The notes: generated by a model not told the origin, from the letters alone. Positions 7,928 through 18,683 are shown, counted from the first letter of the stretch. The stretch is DNA of 64,000 nt from Phycisphaerae bacterium (GCA_016794925.1 JAEUIW010000001.1:62001-126000); one strand, 5' to 3'. Translations and numbers: made by a program.

Positions 7928-9319
7928 TCAGGGGAAGATGCCGCGAACGGCGTAGACCTTGCCGATCTGTTCGAGGGCGGCGATGTACGCCGCGGTCCGC
8001 ATGTCGCAGGCGTACTTCTGACGAGCCAGGAGCGTGCGCCGCGCCGCGGAGACCATGTGCTGGTTCAGCTTGCGGTCGACTTCCTCGATGTCCCAGCTGG
8101 TGCACGTCTTGTTCTGGACCCACTCGAAATACGAGACCGTCACGCCACCCGAGTTGGCGAGGATGGCGGGCACGACCTCGATGCCGCGGTCGTTGAGCAC
8201 GCGGTCACCCGCGGGTGTGGTCGGGGCGTTGGCGCCCTCGGCGATCACCTTGCAATTGACGTACTTGGCCTGCTCGGCCTTGATCATCTGCTCCAGCGCC
8301 GCGGGCACGAGCACGTCGACGGGGGTCTTGTAGAACTCCTCGGCGCTGACGGCGGTCGCCCCGTTCTTGGCCGCCTTTCCACCCTTGCCGTAACCGGCGA
8401 CACCGCCCGCCTTCGCGACGTGCTCCGCCAGCAGCTCGGTGTCCAGGCCGGCGTCGTTGCGGATGCCGCCGGTGTGGTCCATGACCGCGACGAGCTTGGC
8501 GCCCAGCTTGGCCAGGATGCGGGCCGTCCACGATCCGACGTTGCCGTAGCCGATGACGCTGAACTTCATCCCCTTGATGTCGATGCCGATTGACGGGAGA
8601 AGCTCGACGAGCACGTCCACGACGCCCTGGCCGGTCGCCTTCTCACGTCCCAGCGAGCCGCCGATCTCAACGGGCTTGCCCGTGACGACGCGCAGCGCGT
8701 CCCAGGAGTTGCGGTTGGAATCGGAGAGCGATTCGTACGTATCGGCGAACCAGGCCATGACCTGCGCGTTCGTGCCCACGTCGGGCGCGGGGATGTCGTA
8801 GTCGGGCCCGATCGCGTGGCTGATGGCCGCGGCGAAGCGGCGCGTGACACGCATGAGTTCGCCCGAGGAGAGTTTTCTCGGATCGCACTTGACGCCGCCC
8901 TTCCCGCCGCCGAAGGGCAGCCGCGTGAGGGCGCACTTCATCGTCATCAGCAGCGCCAGACTCTTGACGTCATCGAGATGCACGTCCGGATGGAACCGCA
9001 GCCCGCCCTTGTACGGCCCGAGCGCGTTGTTGTGCTGGACGCGATACCCCTTGAACAGCTCGTATTGTCCGTTGTCCATCTTCACCGGGAAGTGGACCAT
9101 GATCTCGTTCTTGGGCTGCGCCATGATGAGCTGGACGTAGCGCGGCACCTCCAGCAGCTCCGCGGCGTGCAGCATCACGTCGACAGTCTGGGTGTAGAGG
9201 TTGTCAGGGTCCTTGGGCAGACCGACCTCGTCGAGGATGACGCTGCTCCGGAACGGGCTTGCCGCGGGCTTGGACTTCTTGGTGGACGAGTTGGGATTGC
9301 GCGTGACGGTGGTGCTCAT
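7928..9319 (-). CDS. gdhA: Glutamate dehydrogenase (Glu/Leu/Phe/Val dehydrogenase family)
   Basis: Reversible oxidative deamination of glutamate to 2-oxoglutarate. The 463 residues include the substrate-binding GPYKGGLRFHP and catalytic-Lys LPFGGGKGGVKCDP motifs, PAPDVGTNAQVMAW, and the dinucleotide site FSVIGYGNVGSWTA. The length and GYGNVG fingerprint fit hexameric NAD-type enzymes. About 30 N-terminal residues (TRNPNSSTKKSKPAASP) are family-untypical and probably flexible. There is a TACGGT box near 9350 on the minus strand that would give a leader of about 30 nt. It stands alone between convergent and divergent neighbours. Confidence 0.93.
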   Translation of the reverse strand: MSTTVTRNPNSSTKKSKPAASPFRSSVILDEVGLPKDPDNLYTQTVDVMLHAAELLEVPRYVQLIMAQPKNEIMVHFPVKMDNGQYELFKGYRVQHNNALGPYKGGLRFHPDVHLDDVKSLALLMTMKCALTRLPFGGGKGGVKCDPRKLSSGELMRVTRRFAAAISHAIGPDYDIPAPDVGTNAQVMAWFADTYESLSDSNRNSWDALRVVTGKPVEIGGSLGREKATGQGVVDVLVELLPSIGIDIKGMKFSVIGYGNVGSWTARILAKLGAKLVAVMDHTGGIRNDAGLDTELLAEHVAKAGGVAGYGKGGKAAKNGATAVSAEEFYKTPVDVLVPAALEQMIKAEQAKYVNCKVIAEGANAPTTPAGDRVLNDRGIEVVPAILANSGGVTVSYFEWVQNKTCTSWDIEEVDRKLNQHMVSAARRTLLARQKYACDMRTAAYIAALEQIGKVYAVRGIFP

Positions 9320-9514
9320 GGATCGGTGCCCGTGTGAGGAGATGCGATCGGACCGTACGGTTCGGACGTGTCAGGCGACGAGTGACGGGCCCGTCAAGGT
9401 CGGTCCCCGATTCTTCACGCCGAAGGATCGGTCGAAAGTGTCATTTTCGGCCCGCCCGAGGCCCTCGGAGCGGGGTCGAGAGTGTAGCGCACCGCCCGCC
9501 AAGTTCAACGCTCA

Positions 9515-9520
9515 TATACT
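9515..9520 (+). promoter_or_regulatory. -10 box of a predicted leaderless transcript
   Basis: TATACT ends 10 nt before the GTG at 9531, so the transcript should begin within about five bases of the start codon. Confidence 0.5.
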
Positions 9521-9530
9521 GCCGATACAC

Positions 9531-9914
9531 GTGATTGTGTACCATTGCCCCGACCTCTTGAGCGCGACCAGGATCAAGTCCACCGCGGACGCGTTGGGGA
9601 TCCCATGCCGCCCGGTCCGCACGCTCGAGATGCTCCGTGCCCGGCTCGCGGACTGCGCGGTGCGGGGTTTGATCGTGGACCTGGAGTGTGGTCAGACAGC
9701 GATCGAGTGCATCGCCGCCCTGCGCGGCGTCGACGTCGCGGACGCCCACCGGGCCATCCGTATCGTCGCGTACGGCCCTCACGTGGAGACCGAAGCGCTT
9801 CGGATCGCCGCCGCGACGGGCGCGGACGCGATCCTCACGCGCGGCGCGTTCGTCTCCCGATTGCCCGACATCCTGAATTCGTTGTCCGGAGAGCAGCCCC
9901 GTTCGGACAAATGA
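9531..9914 (+). CDS. Degenerate receiver-like single-domain protein
   Basis: A 127-residue protein with the alternating fold pattern of a CheY-type receiver: a central LIVDLECGQ strand end gives an Asp at the phosphoacceptor place, followed by IRIVAYGPHVETEALRIAAATGADAILTRG. The usual Thr/Ser of strand 4 is not evident (VAYG) and the conserved Lys of strand 5 is Arg or absent (ILTRG); the acidic pair after strand 1 is also missing (VIVYHCPD). It therefore looks like a pseudo-receiver. The GTG at 9531 is preferred because the extended upstream frame runs through the gdhA promoter. Confidence 0.6.
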   Translation: MIVYHCPDLLSATRIKSTADALGIPCRPVRTLEMLRARLADCAVRGLIVDLECGQTAIECIAALRGVDVADAHRAIRIVAYGPHVETEALRIAAATGADAILTRGAFVSRLPDILNSLSGEQPRSDK

Positions 9915-10176
9915 CGGCTGGTACCCGAATCGACTCCAGACGCGGCGGGTTCGAGACGATTCGATTCTGTTCCGGAGCATCCGAGAGGCCTAGTGTTGCC
10001 CCTCTCTGACCGACCGACGCGGCGTGCCGCGCGGTGCCGGTTGGGACCCGATCCGGGACGAAAGCCAGGAAGGGACGCGCGGCGTCCCGGGCCCGAGTCC
10101 GAGCGCGAGGTCCCAGAGCCCGGTGGCGGTCCGGCGGCCCGTTCGAGGCGCGCCGAGAGGTGAGGTTCACACATCC

Positions 10177-11955
<1,779 letters not shown>

Positions 11956-11985
11956 CCGACGTCTCACGGATCCGGATTTGAACCA

Positions 11986-12014
11986 CGCCCCGGGCTTTTT
12001 CCCGGGGCGTTTTT
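11986..12014 (+). terminator. Rho-independent terminator of rpsA
   Basis: A perfect 9-bp CGCCCCGGG/CCCGGGGCG stem with a CTTTTT loop is followed by five T residues, 30 bases after the rpsA stop codon. Confidence 0.9.
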
Positions 12015-13209
12015 CATGCACGCGCGCGCACGGCGTGCCGGTGCGACCGGACGAGCGCACGTCGAATGGAGCGCGACGCGCATCCCGGAACTTCTCCACT
12101 CCTTCCGCATCTAATACGGGTGAGGTGACACCCGGCGTCATGGGACGCCGTGCCGCATGAGTGCCGGACCCCGTGGGATAGATGAGAGGGAGATATCGCG
12201 TGTTCCGATAACGATCGGGCTCTCCCTGCCGCGCGGATATTCACAATGGGTTTCACTGGCGAACCAAGACGAACAGACGAGCAGCCCGTTCCGGCATCGG
12301 AGCGAGCGGGCCATCCCTCAGCACATCGCCAGGAAGCTCAAGAGAGCCAGAACGGCGATGCGCTTGCGGTGGTCGGTTAGTGAGGCCCAGGTGAACATGG
12401 TTCGAGTCTCCGGTTGTCTGGAAACAGGAGGATCAACCCATGTGCCAGCGGAATGCCCATAACGTGCCCGGGCCGCGCCGCGCGAGCTCTGGGACCTCGC
12501 GCCCTGTCTGCTGGGTCGCGGCGGGGCTTTTTCAGGTTCTCGGGCGTAACGACGGCCAGGAGCGCACGTGCCGTATGTCCTCCTTGTTGTTCCCGGGCAT
12601 CACTGACTCGTTGCCGAATGTCGCCACGACGACACGGTCGGATCCGGCTCGCGAGCCCCGTCCCCATGACGGGTTGGGTAGGCAGCATTCGGCACGGCGC
12701 CGGCCAACGACCGGGAATGTATGGGGGGGTGTATCCTGCAGGCGCGCCCGATTCCGCTCCGGACGGGCGTCGGACCAGTATCGATGTCTCGATCGCGCGC
12801 GGGTCTCGCGGCTCGTCCCGACGCCATCGCAGACCCTCTGCAACGCACGGGCGCGCAAAGGTCTTCGAATCGTGCCCGGCGCGCGCATGCAGTCAGCGTC
12901 GTGGTCGAGGACGTTTCAAGTCAGATGCAATCCGGAAGACGCGTGTTCAAGAGGGGGTGTGACCGTCACTCCGGGACTCGTGCCGGTTGCCGGCGGCTCC
13001 CAGTCTGGAGCCCATTGCCCGGCTCGAAGTTCTCGGTTCCAATTGGATTCGTCGGGGGTCGCGGCACCCGGGCGGAGGCCCGTCGGGGCGACTCCGAGCC
13101 TCGGAAATCCTACACTTTTCCACGGGAGCAAGGCCTGACAGCGGCCCCCGATCAAGGCGTGGTTCGAGGTCGCAACGAAGCGGAAACCGATGCGGCCGTG
13201 GGGCGGCAT
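12015..13209. other. Gene-poor 1.2 kb between rpsA and gyrA
   Basis: No recognisable protein or RNA gene. Open frames here are Arg-rich and unlike any family. Signals that can be pointed out are a possible 26-codon peptide on the minus strand (12318-12398), a TACACT box at 13111-13116 that could start a gyrA mRNA with a leader of about 100 nt, and a stem-rich stretch around 12480-12535. I searched by eye for tRNA, tmRNA, RNase P and SRP RNA signatures and saw none. Confidence 0.5.
12318..12398 (-). CDS. Possible 26-residue hydrophobic peptide
   Basis: A short frame with a GGAG eight or nine bases before its ATG encodes a peptide with a charged middle (DHRKR) and a hydrophobic C-terminal half (IAVLALLSFLAMC). 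The layout, a Shine-Dalgarno plus a single membrane-sized segment, resembles small membrane proteins or leader peptides. It lies alone in the gene-poor gap, and chance cannot be excluded at this length. Confidence 0.25.
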   Translation of the reverse strand: MFTWASLTDHRKRIAVLALLSFLAMC

Positions 13210-13214
13210 GGAGG
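13210..13214 (+). promoter_or_regulatory. Ribosome binding site that fixes the gyrA start
   Basis: GGAGG lies eight bases before the ATG at 13223. The in-frame ATG codons at 13190 and 13208 have no such signal, so translation should begin at 13223. Confidence 0.75.
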
Positions 13215-13222
13215 TCGGCGGC

Positions 13223-15952
13223 ATGGCGCAGAACGATCACCAAGCGGGCGGCACAGGCGGGCCCGGCGCGGCGGATGGGCCCGGCCCGGGCGCGGATGCC
13301 GCGCCCGTGGGGATCGGGAACATCCAGGATCTTCAGATCGATCGCGAGCTTCAGGACTCATACCTGACGTACGCGATGAGCACGATCATGGACCGGGCCC
13401 TGCCCGATGTCCGCGACGGGCTCAAGCCTTCGCAGCGGCGCATCCTCTTCGCGATGAACGACCTGCGGCTGTACCCGGGCCGCAAGCATCTGAAGTGCGC
13501 CAAGATCTGCGGCGACACGTCGGGCAACTACCACCCGCACGGCGAATCGGTGATCTACCCGACGCTCGCTGGCATGGCCCAGAAGTGGCGGATGATGGCC
13601 CCGCTCATCGATCCGCAGGGCAACTTCGGATCGATCGATCCCGATCCGCCCGCGGCGATGCGGTACACCGAGGCCCGCCTGACCCACAACGCCGTGGACA
13701 TGCTCCAGGATATCGGCCTGGGCACGGTGGATTTTCAGCCCAACTACGACGACCGGCTGACCGAGCCGACGGTGCTGCCCGCGAAGTTCCCCAACCTCAT
13801 GGTGAACGGCGGCGTGGGCATCGCGGTGGGCATGGCCACGAGTCTGGCGCCGAACAACCCCGTTGAGATTCTCGATTCCATCATCCGCACGGTGGAGAAT
13901 CCCGCGATCTCGCTCGCGGACCTGATGCAGGACGTGAAGGACGGCGACGGGCGGGTCGTGCGCGTGGGCGTGAAGGGCCCAGACTTCCCGACCGGCGGCA
14001 TCATCCTCGGGCGGCGCGGCATCGTTGAAGGGTACGAGACCGGGCGCGGGCGTGTGACCGTGCGTGGCGACGTGCGCATCGAGGACGTGCCCGGGGCCAA
14101 GGACCGGCAGCAGATCGTGATCGAGTCGATCCCGTACAACCTCGGCCTGCGCACGCTGACGGAACGCATCGTCGAGGCCGTCAAGGAAGAGATCATCGGC
14201 GAGGTCGCCGACGTGCGCAACGAGTCGGGTCGCGAGGCGATGGTGCGCGTGGTCGTCGAACTCAAGCGGGGCGCGGACGCCGCGGTCGTCGAGAACCAGC
14301 TCTACCAGCACACCCCCCTGCAGCAGACCTTCAGCATCTGCAACATCGCGCTGGTCAACCGCCAGCCCCGGACGCTCTCGCTCCGCGAGATGATCCGCGC
14401 CTACATCGATCACCGCACGGACGTGATCCGCCGCCGCACCGCCCACCTGCTGGGCGAGGCGCGCCAGCGTGCCCACATCCTCGAGGGGATGATCTACGCG
14501 GTCTGCGACATCGACGAGGTGATCAAGCTCATCCGGGCCAGCCGCACCCGCGAAGAGGCCATCGTCCGGCTCGCCGCCCGTCGGTTCCGGATCGCCAGGT
14601 CCCATCCGCTGGCCCCGCACATTCCCGAGCGGATGCTCGCGGCGACGGAGCGGGCCGAGGCCGCCGGGGGCGTGGGGCTCACGCGCAAGCAGGCGGAGAC
14701 CATCGGGGCGATGCGGCTCATCCAGCTCGTGGGTCTTGAGATCGAGCGGCTCGCGGCCGAGTACCGGGACGTGGTGAAGGAGATCGAGGGGTACGAGGCG
14801 ATTCTCGCTGACGACCGCCTCGTCAAGAAGATCATCAGCGGGGACTGCGAGCAGATGCGGGCCCGGTTCTCCCGCCCGCGGCTCACGCGCATCGAGGAGG
14901 TCGAGGGCGACATCAACATCGAGTCCCTGATCGCCAAGGAGGACGTCGCCGTCACCATCTCGCACGCCGGGTACGCGAAGCGCACGGCGCTCTCGAACTA
15001 CCGCGAGCAGGGCCGGGGCGGCAAGGGCATCATCGGAGCCGCGGCCAAGGACGACGATTTCATCGAGCACATGTTCGTCGCCGGGACCCACGATGATCTG
15101 CTCTGCTTCACCAACACCGGGAGGGTGTTCAAGATCAAGGTGTACGAGCTGCCCGACCTGCCCAGGACCAGCAAGGGCCGGGCGATGGTCAACCTCATCG
15201 ACCTGCGCCCGGAAGAGAACGTGCGGGCGTTCCTGGCGATCAAGGACTTCGAGGCGGGCAGCAACTACCTGACGTTCGTGTCCGCGGGCGGGATCGTCAA
15301 ACGCACGCCGCTGAAGGACTACCGGAACGTCAACCGCTCGGGTCTGATCGCGGTCGGCCTGAAGGATGGGGACCGCCTTCTAGACGCGGCGCTCACCGGC
15401 GGCTCGGACGATCTCCTGGTGGCGACCGCGTCCGGGCTGGCCATCCGCTTCTCCGAGGAGGACGTGCGCGTGATGGGCCGGCCCGCCGCCGGCGTCAAGG
15501 GGATCGAGCTCTCGGACGGTGATGAGGCGATCGGCCTTGTGCGCATCCCCATGGAGAAGGACCGCGATGGCGACAGCGTCACGTCCGACAAGGGCCTTTG
15601 CCTGCTCACGCTCACGGAACGGGGGTATGGCAAGCGGACCGACGTGGACGAGTACCGCGTGCAGCCCGAGGACGGCAAGCTCCGTTCGCAGTCGCGCGGC
15701 GGCAAGGGGCGCATTGACATCAAGATCAATGATCGTAACGGTCGGGCCGTGGCGGCGCTGGGCGTGCGTGAGGCCGACGGCCTGATTGTGGTGACCAGGC
15801 AGGGCCAACTGGTGCGCATCCCGGCGGCGTCGATCAGCCGCTACGGCCGCGGCACGCAGGGGGTGCGCGTGGTGTCGCTCAACGACGATGATTCGGTCAT
15901 GGCCTCGTGCGTGGCGCCCCGGGGCGAGGACGACGCCACGCCAGCGCCGTAG
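13223..15952 (+). CDS. gyrA: DNA gyrase subunit A
   Basis: Breakage-reunion subunit of the type IIA topoisomerase that supercoils DNA. The 909 residues contain the winged-helix domain (SYLTYAMSTIMDRALPDVRDGLKPSQRRIL), catalytic Tyr148 in AAMRYTEARL, the coiled-coil gate, and a C-terminal pinwheel whose GyrA box is QGRGGKG (in NYREQGRGGKGIIG). The presence of that box separates it from ParC. In the quinolone region the sequence is YHPHGESVIYPTL: Ser109 sits at the E. coli Ser83 place, but Pro113 stands where Asp87 normally is. The N-terminal 30 residues are Gly/Ala/Pro-rich and disordered. gyrB is not nearby. A hairpin follows the stop. Confidence 0.94.
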   Translation: MAQNDHQAGGTGGPGAADGPGPGADAAPVGIGNIQDLQIDRELQDSYLTYAMSTIMDRALPDVRDGLKPSQRRILFAMNDLRLYPGRKHLKCAKICGDTSGNYHPHGESVIYPTLAGMAQKWRMMAPLIDPQGNFGSIDPDPPAAMRYTEARLTHNAVDMLQDIGLGTVDFQPNYDDRLTEPTVLPAKFPNLMVNGGVGIAVGMATSLAPNNPVEILDSIIRTVENPAISLADLMQDVKDGDGRVVRVGVKGPDFPTGGIILGRRGIVEGYETGRGRVTVRGDVRIEDVPGAKDRQQIVIESIPYNLGLRTLTERIVEAVKEEIIGEVADVRNESGREAMVRVVVELKRGADAAVVENQLYQHTPLQQTFSICNIALVNRQPRTLSLREMIRAYIDHRTDVIRRRTAHLLGEARQRAHILEGMIYAVCDIDEVIKLIRASRTREEAIVRLAARRFRIARSHPLAPHIPERMLAATERAEAAGGVGLTRKQAETIGAMRLIQLVGLEIERLAAEYRDVVKEIEGYEAILADDRLVKKIISGDCEQMRARFSRPRLTRIEEVEGDINIESLIAKEDVAVTISHAGYAKRTALSNYREQGRGGKGIIGAAAKDDDFIEHMFVAGTHDDLLCFTNTGRVFKIKVYELPDLPRTSKGRAMVNLIDLRPEENVRAFLAIKDFEAGSNYLTFVSAGGIVKRTPLKDYRNVNRSGLIAVGLKDGDRLLDAALTGGSDDLLVATASGLAIRFSEEDVRVMGRPAAGVKGIELSDGDEAIGLVRIPMEKDRDGDSVTSDKGLCLLTLTERGYGKRTDVDEYRVQPEDGKLRSQSRGGKGRIDIKINDRNGRAVAALGVREADGLIVVTRQGQLVRIPAASISRYGRGTQGVRVVSLNDDDSVMASCVAPRGEDDATPAP

Positions 15953-15981
15953 GAGCGAACCTCGGTCCGGCGCATCAACAA

Positions 15982-16012
15982 GGCCACGGGCGCGCATCGG
16001 CAGCCCGTGGCC
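15982..16012. terminator. Bidirectional terminator-like hairpin after gyrA
   Basis: A perfect 10-bp GGCCACGGGC/GCCCGTGGCC stem with an 11-nt loop lies between the gyrA stop and the convergent small gene. The minus-strand side is followed by TTGTTG. Confidence 0.65.
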
Positions 16013-16047
16013 CACTCATGGACGCCCTGATCGTGTCCGATGCTGAT

Positions 16048-16272
16048 TCAGCAGGGCGTGAAGCTCCCGCCACGAGACCGCGGCACGAGCATGGAGACCG
16101 CGTTGTTCGCCGCCCCGGGTTCCTGACCGGAGAGCCCGACGGCACGCGTGTTCGCCTCGACCACCGATCGTTCGAGTGCGGCCTGAGCCGGGCACGACAC
16201 GGACAACCCTGAGCCGCCCGTCCCCCCCGCGGGCGTATCGGTCGTCCTGCTGACGGTTCGGATCTTGCGCAT
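16048..16272 (-). CDS. Probable small protein (74 aa), unknown
   Basis: I do not recognise this protein. The frame deserves attention because about 84 percent of its codons end in G or C, the bias of the real genes around it, and its composition (TDTPAGGTGGSG, QAALERSVVEANTRAV, AANNAVSMLVPRSRGG) is not the Arg/Pro-rich mixture of shadow frames. It ends SFTPC with a terminal Cys and has one internal Cys. It has no strong Shine-Dalgarno. It lies upstream of the same hairpin that follows gyrA, which would terminate it. The stretch from here to 16334 holds nothing else I can support. Confidence 0.45.
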   Translation of the reverse strand: MRKIRTVSRTTDTPAGGTGGSGLSVSCPAQAALERSVVEANTRAVGLSGQEPGAANNAVSMLVPRSRGGSFTPC

Positions 16273-16334
16273 CGCGAAAACCCCACGGTGGGCGGAACGC
16301 CCGTTCCATTCGCACGCCGGGCCGCGGCGGTTCC

Positions 16335-17732
16335 TCATGGCGAATCGGTGATGTTGGCCGGCTTGCCGGTTCCGGCTCGTCGCCGGGTCAGGTGCAGCGC
16401 GACGGTCCGGTACGCCCAGAAACCAATCGGTACGAAGCCCCCGCCCGCCAGCACGAAGATCGTGCTGACGTTCACCTCGGGGCGGAAGTGATGCAGAAGG
16501 TACGCGATGATCGCGAGGATGCCCCAGAATCCCAGGACGACGGGCAGCACCAGCCAGACGCTCGTGCGTTTCGCGATCCGGTCGGTCTTGTCCTGGAGAC
16601 CTTTCAGCCTGACGAGCAGGCCCCGAGCCCACGCGAACTCGGTCGCGAGAATCGCGATGCCGATCGGCGCCACGATGGTGAATCCGGGCCCGGGGAGCGG
16701 CCCGATGATGACCGCGAGGAGCAGCACCAACGTCCCGGCCACGAGCACCGCGAGCTTGCGGAGGTTCCGGCGCGTGGCCGCGATCGCCTCCGCCACGTCC
16801 TCGATGGGCGCCGGTGATACCGCGGCCAGCGCCTCCTGGCGGCGCATGTGCGGGATCGATGCCGCCGCGCTCCCGCCGACCACCAGCAGCACCGCGGCGA
16901 TCGTGATCTCGGTGGGGAGCCTCGCGTCGTTGAAGAACGCGGTCTTCACGGCCAACCCGAGGAGCATCACGACCAGTCCGATCTTGAGGTACCGCAGCCG
17001 CGTGACGACGCTCTGGAGCGAGAAATACAGCGAGCGGAGCAGCAGGACCGCCATCACGTTCGACATGAACGCGACGAGCGGATCGCGGGTCACGCTGAAC
17101 ACCGCCGGGATCGAGTCCACGGCGAAGGAGACGTCCGCCGCCGCGGCCACGGCCACGACCGGCCAGATGCCCCGCCGCTGGCCGAAGTACCGGCGCGCGG
17201 CGCGAACGAACGGGCGGTCCTCCACGTGCGCGGGTCGGTCGGGCAGGACGAACACCCGAGCCGCGGCGACAAGGAGAAGCGCGGCGAAGAGCCACCTCGT
17301 CCAGTCCCATGACAACACCGCGACGCCGAGCGCGACCATGGCCCCGCGGGCCAGCAGGCTGGACACGAGCACCCAGAACAGCGCCCGCCCGCGGTCCCGG
17401 GCCGGCACGCGGAAGTGCGCGAAGAGCAGCGCCAGCACCACGATGTTGTCCAGGCTCAGCGCGACCTCGATGACGTACGCCGACAGGAACTGCAGCAGCG
17501 CGTTGAGCGGGTTCGGCTCGGCTCGGAGCGGATCCGAGACGGGGATCCAGTTGACCGCGTACGCCTTGTAGAGCAGCGAGCAGACCCCGACGGCCGCCAC
17601 CACCCACAACTGCACCGACAGCGCGCCCTCGGTCGTCGTGACCTCCCGGGGGCGGCGCGTAAGCACGCCCAGATCCAGCACCACCAGGCCGACCACCAGC
17701 ACCATGAATGCGACGAGAATCCAGAGCGTCAT
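16335..17732 (-). CDS. TerC-family membrane protein fused to a PGPGW domain
   Basis: A 465-residue polytopic membrane protein. The N-terminal 300 residues are TerC/Alx-like, with the acidic membrane motifs EVALSLDNIVVLALLF and DVSFAVDSIPAVFSVT that are linked to metal-ion (Mn) export or tellurite resistance. After a cytoplasmic linker (VAEAIAATRRNLRKLA) comes a second module with PLPGPGFTIVAPIGIAILATEF, the signature of the PGPGW small transmembrane family, and two more membrane helices. The start is the ATG at 17732, which begins directly with the first helix (TLWILVAFMVLVVGLVVLDLG). A TATGCT box about 60 bases upstream could be its promoter. Confidence 0.8.
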   Translation of the reverse strand: MTLWILVAFMVLVVGLVVLDLGVLTRRPREVTTTEGALSVQLWVVAAVGVCSLLYKAYAVNWIPVSDPLRAEPNPLNALLQFLSAYVIEVALSLDNIVVLALLFAHFRVPARDRGRALFWVLVSSLLARGAMVALGVAVLSWDWTRWLFAALLLVAAARVFVLPDRPAHVEDRPFVRAARRYFGQRRGIWPVVAVAAAADVSFAVDSIPAVFSVTRDPLVAFMSNVMAVLLLRSLYFSLQSVVTRLRYLKIGLVVMLLGLAVKTAFFNDARLPTEITIAAVLLVVGGSAAASIPHMRRQEALAAVSPAPIEDVAEAIAATRRNLRKLAVLVAGTLVLLLAVIIGPLPGPGFTIVAPIGIAILATEFAWARGLLVRLKGLQDKTDRIAKRTSVWLVLPVVLGFWGILAIIAYLLHHFRPEVNVSTIFVLAGGGFVPIGFWAYRTVALHLTRRRAGTGKPANITDSP

Positions 17733-17927
17733 ACGCCCGTCCGTGGCTTCCCCGCGGCATGGCGGGGCGCCATCCGTTCCGGGTCGGGGCGCAGCATAGC
17801 GCTCATCGAGCGGCGACCGACGCGGTCTCGTGCCGATTGGGCCGGAGTTCCAACCGGAGGTCAGCAACGACGCGGGTGGGTAGGGGACGCGTGCCGGTCG
17901 GAGCCGGGCGCGGCCCGCGGAACCCGA

Positions 17928-18683
17928 TCAGCATTCCCCGATGACGAACGCGTTCAGGAAGTCGAACAGATCGAAGTCGTCGATCGCGCCGTCCCGGTTC
18001 CAATCCGCGAGCGGATCGTTGAGGAACAGCGCGGTGAAGAGGTCGAACAGGTCGAAGTCGTCCACGCTGCCGTCGCGATTAAAGTCCGACTTGCAGATCT
18101 GAATCGGCGTGGAGTCCAGTCGTACGAAGTCGAGGTTCATCTGGCCGTCCTCGGCGATGATGCGGATCTCCAACGGCCGGCCGATTCGGTCGTCCGCCCG
18201 GGGTGATTCGTACTTCATGGTGAAGGTCAGGAAGTACCCCTTCTTTGGCTCAACGGCGTTGATCGCCTGGGCGCACAGCTCACCGCCCGCAAAGAGCTGC
18301 ACGCGGTACTTGAAACCCATCAGCGGCGAATCCAGCCGGTTGCCGATGGCCATGGTGAAGGTGTAGCGTGTTTCCGGCTGGAGGTTCGCGCGCAGCACCT
18401 GTGCGAGGACACCGGCCGGAAGTCCGCCGGGGTTCCTTTGGACGAAGCCCAGATTGTTCCCCTCCACGGCGTTGCCGCCGTAGTAGTTGACGACCGTGGG
18501 ATTCAGGCAGCCGGCGTCGCCGGTGCATGTCCATCCGTTCGCCCCGAACAAGAACGTTCCGTCGGCAAGAACATCGTTCTCAAAGCTGGCGTTGTCAATC
18601 GGCACGGGCTCCCCGATAGCGGGGAGGCTGCCCGCGCAGGTTGCGCAGATGGCTGCCAGCAAGACGCGGATCAGACGGGGCAT
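17928..18683 (-). CDS. Secreted protein with C-terminal dockerin-like module
   Basis: A 251-residue exported protein: signal peptide RLIRVLLAAICATCAGSLPA, then a beta-rich domain of about 165 residues (FENDVLADGTFLFGANGWTC..., a carbohydrate-binding-like jelly-roll pattern), then a dockerin-like tail with two calcium-loop repeats, DFNRDGSVDDFDLFDLF and DWNRDGAIDDFDLFDFL, closed by GEC. Such tails are common on secreted planctomycete proteins. AAGGAG lies seven bases before the ATG at 18683. Its tail is clearly diverged from the two near-identical tails at 43.0 and 44.8 kb. Confidence 0.78.
   Translation of the reverse strand: MPRLIRVLLAAICATCAGSLPAIGEPVPIDNASFENDVLADGTFLFGANGWTCTGDAGCLNPTVVNYYGGNAVEGNNLGFVQRNPGGLPAGVLAQVLRANLQPETRYTFTMAIGNRLDSPLMGFKYRVQLFAGGELCAQAINAVEPKKGYFLTFTMKYESPRADDRIGRPLEIRIIAEDGQMNLDFVRLDSTPIQICKSDFNRDGSVDDFDLFDLFTALFLNDPLADWNRDGAIDDFDLFDFLNAFVIGEC

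Noticed and set aside
12393..12415. GGTTCGAGTCTCC, which looks like a tRNA T-arm
   Set aside because: The flanking five-base stems do not pair and no acceptor, D or anticodon arm can be drawn around it.
12440..13138. 232-codon open frame in the rpsA-gyrA gap
   Set aside because: Arg/Ser/Pro-rich composition, no ribosome binding site, no motif, and third-position GC not clearly above chance.
13358..15091. A 577-codon open frame antisense to gyrA
   Set aside because: Same kind of shadow: His/Arg/Asp-rich product with no motif, fully covered by gyrA.
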